9,726 nucleotides of DNA from Acidimicrobiales bacterium (GTDB taxonomy: Bacteria; Actinomycetota; Acidimicrobiia; Acidimicrobiales; Aldehydirespiratoraceae): contig BQJV01000089.1 of assembly GCA_021604885.1 (NCBI GenBank), positions 1-9,726 on the forward strand, given 5' to 3'. Positions 7,301 through 9,726 of this stretch are shown here, piece after piece. Position numbers and translations under genes: made by a program. The stretch's first letter is position 1, and every line of letters starts with the position of its first letter. Under the pieces are notes generated by a model, which saw only the letters and a list, made by a program, of their open reading frames with translations, did not search any database and was not told the DNA's origin.

Positions 7301-8635
7301 GATTTCGCCGGCGACCTGCGCTCGACCACGTGCGTGCCGCACGTCGGTGACGTCATCCAGGGGGACGATCCCGACAAACTCCGCCGACTGATGACGATGC
7401 TGCGGCTCGAGGTCAACCGACGCCGCGATCTCGTGCTCGACGGTGGATCGTACAGAGACATCCAGAAGTCCCGCGACGGATTGCCCACGATTGTCGTCGT
7501 CATCGACGGACTCGGTCCGCTCGTCGGCGAGCTCGCCGATCTCGACCACCAGGAATGGACCGGCAGCCTTCAGGCCCTGATGTCCGAAGGCCCGGGCGTG
7601 GGGATTCACGTCGTCGCAGCCACCGATGACCCGATGCTGCGCACATCGACGATGACCCTCTTCGGCGAGCGCCTCGTCCTTCCCCAGACGATGAAGGAGG
7701 GATACAGCAATCTCGGTGTCGCGAACATCCCCGTGACCTCGCGTTCGCCAGGTCGTGCGATCTCCTCCAACAATCGCCTAGAGATGCAGTTCGCGTTGTC
7801 CGCGGAGCCCGGCGCGTCGGAGCCCAGCGAACAGGTCGCAGCGATGAATTCGCGGTGGATCGGTGCTCGCTCGATTGCGCGCCCGATCGATGTCCTGCCG
7901 GTCGAGCTCCCGCGGTCGACACTCGAGGAGGTTCCCACCGAAGGCCTGGTCGTAGCGATGGGCCTCGACGATGCGGCACTTGAACCACAGCTCGTGGACT
8001 TCAGCCGCCAACCAACGCTTCTCATCGCCGGGCCGGATGTCAGTGGACGGACCACGACGATCGAATGGGTGCGGCGCCGGCTCGATGCTCAGGGGCCATT
8101 GCAATCATTCCGGTTCCTGATGAGCGCCGCGACAGTGGGCGAATCGGGATGGACGGCGGAAGTCCGGGGCTCCGATGCCATCCACGCCGCCCTCGGCGGA
8201 ATTGCCGAGACGCCGTTCGCGGGAACGACCCTGATCGCCTTCGACGATGCCGATCCCCTACTCGAACTCAGCGCGGCAGCGACGCCCGAGGAACGTGAGG
8301 CGAAGAAGATCCTGGACGAGTGGGCGCGGCTGCTCGACCGCCTCCTTGACGAAGCCCGCGATCGGTCGATCGTCGTCGTGGTCGCCGGCCGTCTCGACGG
8401 GCTCGGCCGAGCACAGGGCTGGCTGAAGCGCGCTCGAGATGCGAAGCAGGCCCTCGTCCTGTCGCCGGCCGGATTGGGGTCGTCGTCGACGGACCCGATG
8501 TTCGCGGTGAAGAACCCGCGGCGGACCGGCTACTCCCCACGCGCCGGGCAGGGGGTGCTGATTCGTCGTACGGAGACCTGCCTCATCCAGGTTCCCTGGA
8601 CCGGCTCGCAGGAGTCGGACACCGGCTTCGGTTGA
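4340..8635 (+). CDS. FHA-domain EccC/EssC-type FtsK/SpoIIIE ATPase of type VII secretion (1431 aa)
   Basis: This is the motor of the module. The start ATG overlaps the preceding TGA (ATGA), without its own Shine-Dalgarno site. Residues 1-75 resemble a ubiquitin-like (YukD-type) fold ending in L-R-H-G-D-T-V. Residues 96-176 are an FHA domain with I-G-R-S, S-S-T-H-A and N-S-K-N-G-T-F-L-N-G. A basic Pro-rich linker precedes two membrane helices at about 228-246 and 250-267. LWDRGPAHEDFGWVRVGHG (326-344) matches the EccC stalk signature. ATPase 1 is intact: Walker A GTTRAGKS (K656), DWKGAATF, Walker B VVLFDE (D752, E753). ATPase 2 has GAGATGRT at 956 and VVVIDG; ATPase 3 has GPDVSGRT at 1231 and LIAFDD. 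Both have Arg in place of the Walker A Lys. Single-chain FHA-FtsK proteins are known in Firmicutes (EssC) and in Actinobacteria. Confidence 0.93.
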   Translation: MSDDFVVTLVADLAEPRNIQLSIPGEVTGESLFSALDDRVGAASSVLWNDRTGQAIERRGTTVVDLRHGDTVRTAGPGARWQPFHLDETGGGARHSFGATTTIGRSAAGTGSIRLADPTVSSTHARIVVEAGRTYIEDANSKNGTFLNGSRVTGREPLRDGDEVDLGSNSQFRFSIDESGAAPPASRASLPRAGHAAINRPPRTVVASPAGTTRISGAPPARRNRRFPWASLVIPIAGGVVMAVILDNARFLIFAAMGPAMAIWNFVEGRSDESRQHAAAVEAFRSSLAAVTDELQQAAIDSAAWFHSVLPDRGDIVRRVRTTIDLWDRGPAHEDFGWVRVGHGPRAPLRVVDVDERGDDTLVAAAVALRDAAIADSSGPHHVSLLSEAVIGVVGRGELVDEAVAGLVIRLAARHSPTELCVCALTANPDHRWMRWLPHTRSVPGLDAAAGAESADQVRSIFAAVEELVDRRLAGDDQALGSGAVPLPHIVLLVSPPAPVPTASLAALMDRAGAAGVSVVYVAPTEAALPGGCRAILDIEGTPVLRRPAANLALPLTSIERIPLGEAALLAREMAGLVDSTAGGAAAAIPTAVSLCDVNGIDASVDAAVVTSRWRESESQLSAPIGRTGDSVVDLGFASTREGPHVLVAGTTRAGKSEFLQALVAGLALRHPPEELNLLYVDWKGAATFRPFMQIPHAVGLLSDLDEGLADRALRSLQAELDHRKRVLDETGVQKFEDLPRGALPRLVVLFDEFAELVDNNKEFSEGVITVAQVGGSLGVHMVLAMQTPSAALSKRVENCINGRVVFRLKDRAESGSALGSPKAAEISASIPGRGYLRDGSNRVVEFQSAYGGAVSGGDDTEVSAHTVGAEALERALAGGPTDLEALVAAIEAAAPNGFAARPPWVAPLPTTLSLDELATDGLTHAAVGLIDDPEQQTTRPYELDLVAIRNLLIAGAGATGRTSALRTIIDSLARTSAIDELAIYGIDFAGDLRSTTCVPHVGDVIQGDDPDKLRRLMTMLRLEVNRRRDLVLDGGSYRDIQKSRDGLPTIVVVIDGLGPLVGELADLDHQEWTGSLQALMSEGPGVGIHVVAATDDPMLRTSTMTLFGERLVLPQTMKEGYSNLGVANIPVTSRSPGRAISSNNRLEMQFALSAEPGASEPSEQVAAMNSRWIGARSIARPIDVLPVELPRSTLEEVPTEGLVVAMGLDDAALEPQLVDFSRQPTLLIAGPDVSGRTTTIEWVRRRLDAQGPLQSFRFLMSAATVGESGWTAEVRGSDAIHAALGGIAETPFAGTTLIAFDDADPLLELSAAATPEEREAKKILDEWARLLDRLLDEARDRSIVVVVAGRLDGLGRAQGWLKRARDAKQALVLSPAGLGSSSTDPMFAVKNPRRTGYSPRAGQGVLIRRTETCLIQVPWTGSQESDTGFG

Positions 8636-8636
8636 G

Positions 8637-9008
8637 TCAGTCGGCGCTCGCCAACACGAAGCAGAACGGGTGGCCGGCCGGATCGATGTAGACCCGCCAG
8701 CGATCGGGCTCCGGCTGCACGTCGGCCTTGGTCGCACCGATCGCCAGGACCTGCGGCTCGGCCTCGTCGAGATCCGCGACCGCGAAGTCGAGGTGGGCCT
8801 GTTGCCCACGCGGGCCGCTCGGCCAGTCCGGCGGCTGGTGATCGACGACCTCCTGGAACGCGAGCGTCGCGCCGCCCGGCGCGACGAGCTTGAACCAATC
8901 ACCTTCCGAGTCATCGGCGATCGGCCAGCCGGTGAGCTCGCTGTAGAAGCCGGCGAGAGCGAGTGCGTCCGGGCAGTCGAGGGCGGCGAGGCGGAGCGTG
9001 GCGATCAT
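8637..9008 (-). CDS. Glyoxalase-like VOC-superfamily protein (123 aa)
   Basis: The complete 123-residue protein follows the Glyoxalase_6 (PF18029) pattern of actinobacteria: LRLAALDCPDALALAGFYSELTGW at the N-terminus (residues 5-28), LAFQEV and the DWPSGP turn in the middle, QQAHLDFAVADLDEAE at 69-84, LGA-like AIGATKAD, and the closing D-P-A-G-H-P-F-C-F. H72 and residues of the DPAGHPF segment lie where metal ligands or pocket residues usually sit. VOC proteins cover glyoxalases, dioxygenases and resistance binders, and the substrate cannot be read from the sequence. The start at 9008 fits the family N-terminus; no Shine-Dalgarno sequence is visible. It ends one base from the ATPase stop on the other strand and is divergent from the SDR gene by 55 bases. 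It is probably not functionally tied to the secretion genes. Confidence 0.88.
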   Translation of the reverse strand: MIATLRLAALDCPDALALAGFYSELTGWPIADDSEGDWFKLVAPGGATLAFQEVVDHQPPDWPSGPRGQQAHLDFAVADLDEAEPQVLAIGATKADVQPEPDRWRVYIDPAGHPFCFVLASAD

Positions 9009-9027
9009 CGGGCAACGTTCGCGCACT

Positions 9028-9048
9028 TCACCGCGTGCCGCCCGGTGA
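9028..9048. promoter_or_regulatory. Inverted repeat between the divergent VOC and SDR genes
   Basis: TCACCG at 9028-9033 and CGGTGA at 9043-9048 are exact inverted copies with nine bases between them, in the 55-base divergent intergenic region. This could be an operator or a small mRNA hairpin ahead of the SDR gene. In GC-rich DNA such six-base arms arise easily by chance. Confidence 0.25.
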
Positions 9049-9051
9049 GGC

Positions 9052-9055
9052 AGGA
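9052..9055 (+). promoter_or_regulatory. Shine-Dalgarno site of the SDR gene (AGGA)
   Basis: AGGA ends eight bases before the ATG at 9064. It supports that start, which also matches the usual SDR N-terminus. Confidence 0.55.
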
Positions 9056-9063
9056 TCGGGCGC

Positions 9064-9726
9064 ATGGAACTTCGACTCGACAACCAAACCGCCCTCGTCA
9101 CCGGCGGTTCACGGGGTATCGGCAAGGCGATCGCGACCACGTTCGCCGAAGCCGGCGCGAACGTCATGATCACGAGCCGCAAGGCCGACGCGTGCGAGGC
9201 CGCCGCCGCCGAGATCGGACATGGGTGCCGATGGACGGCCAGCAATGTCGGCGATCCCGACGACGCGGCTCGGGTCGTCCAGGAGACGATCGACGCCTTC
9301 GGCGCGCTCGACGTGCTCGTCAACAACGCGGCGACCAACCCGTATGCAGGCCCGATGATCGACGTCGATCTCCCGCGGTGGAACAAGACCCTCGACGTGA
9401 ACCTGACCGCCCCGCTGGTCTGGACGCAGGAGGCCTGGCAGCGGTCGATGCAGGAGGGCGGTGGCGTCGTCATCAACATCTCCTCGGTGGGCGGCCTGTC
9501 GACCAACCCGATCCTCGGCGTCTACGACGTCACGAAGGCGGCGCTCATCCACGCGACGAAACAGCTCGCGGCCGAGATGGGGCCGGCGGTGCGGGTGAAC
9601 GCGATCTGCCCGGGCCTGATCAAGACCGACTTCGCCCGCGCCCTGTGGGACGACGGCCGCGGCGACGAGGTCGCACAGGCGTATCCGCTGAAGCGGCTCG
9701 GCGAGGTCGAGGACATCGCGGGCGCG
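9064..9726 (+). CDS. Short-chain dehydrogenase/reductase, classical SDR (partial, first 221 aa)
   Basis: The gene runs off the right edge with 221 codons present of the usual 250 or so. It is a classical SDR with a Rossmann fold: cofactor loop TGGSRGIG at 13-20, NNAA at 87-90 (usually NNAG), catalytic N113, S141 in the ISSVGG segment, Y154 and K158 in Y-D-V-T-K, and the P-G motif at 183-184 (ICPGLIKTDF). Arg39 (TSRKAD) after strand 2, where NADP(H)-dependent members carry a basic residue, suggests NADP(H) preference. The sequence resembles 3-oxoacyl-ACP reductase-like and other general SDR oxidoreductases; the substrate is not assignable. It diverges from the VOC gene across 55 bases. The missing C-terminus holds the substrate-specific region. 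Confidence 0.93.
   Translation, partial: MELRLDNQTALVTGGSRGIGKAIATTFAEAGANVMITSRKADACEAAAAEIGHGCRWTASNVGDPDDAARVVQETIDAFGALDVLVNNAATNPYAGPMIDVDLPRWNKTLDVNLTAPLVWTQEAWQRSMQEGGGVVINISSVGGLSTNPILGVYDVTKAALIHATKQLAAEMGPAVRVNAICPGLIKTDFARALWDDGRGDEVAQAYPLKRLGEVEDIAGA

Noticed and set aside
9009..9506. Extended N-terminus of the VOC gene on the minus strand
   Set aside because: The extension is antisense to the SDR gene. The family N-terminus begins at the ATG at 9008.

Overview
The window is GC-rich and reads as chromosomal DNA of an actinobacterium. Three things point that way: strong G/C bias at third codon positions, several GTG starts, and WXG100, EspG-like and EccC/FtsK-type proteins side by side. 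An Acidimicrobiia-like host is a guess from overall style and cannot be proven from the sequence.

Layout: (1) positions 1-372, minus strand, hold the N-terminal part of a TetR-family repressor that runs off the left edge. (2) Positions 373-488 are the divergent control region, with an 18-bp imperfect palindrome that is a good TetR-type operator candidate. (3) Positions 489-8635, plus strand, hold five closely packed genes that form a compact type VII secretion (T7SS/ESX-like) module: a WXG100-like protein of 87 aa; a second small WXG-like protein of 150 aa with a Trp-rich tail; a 743-aa multidomain alpha/beta hydrolase (DUF1023-like) with a helical N-terminus, a Gly/Ala-rich hydrophobic segment and 11-residue W/F repeats; a 277-aa protein that looks EspG-like; and a 1431-aa FHA-domain FtsK/SpoIIIE ATPase of EccC/EssC type. 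(4) Position 8637-9008, minus strand, is a small glyoxalase/VOC-fold protein that meets the ATPase gene tail to tail with one base between the stop codons. (5) From 9064 to the right edge, plus strand, is a truncated classical SDR oxidoreductase, divergent from the VOC gene.

How the parts may work together (inference): the two small helical proteins, which share an unusual W-x-S-P-A-x-x-x-F turn instead of W-x-G, would form a targeting or chaperone pair for the large hydrolase. The EspG-like protein would be a cytosolic chaperone (or possibly an immunity or adaptor protein). The FHA-EccC ATPase, with one intact and two degenerate nucleotide sites, would be the motor that engages the substrate. 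The divergent TetR gene on the left and the convergent VOC gene on the right close the module on both sides, and no EccB, EccD, EccE or mycosin gene lies inside. It is therefore either a satellite locus served by membrane parts encoded elsewhere, or a reduced system. The VOC and SDR genes look like unrelated metabolic neighbours. No tRNA, rRNA, CRISPR array, transposase or attachment site was seen, and there is no gene-free stretch longer than about 120 bases.
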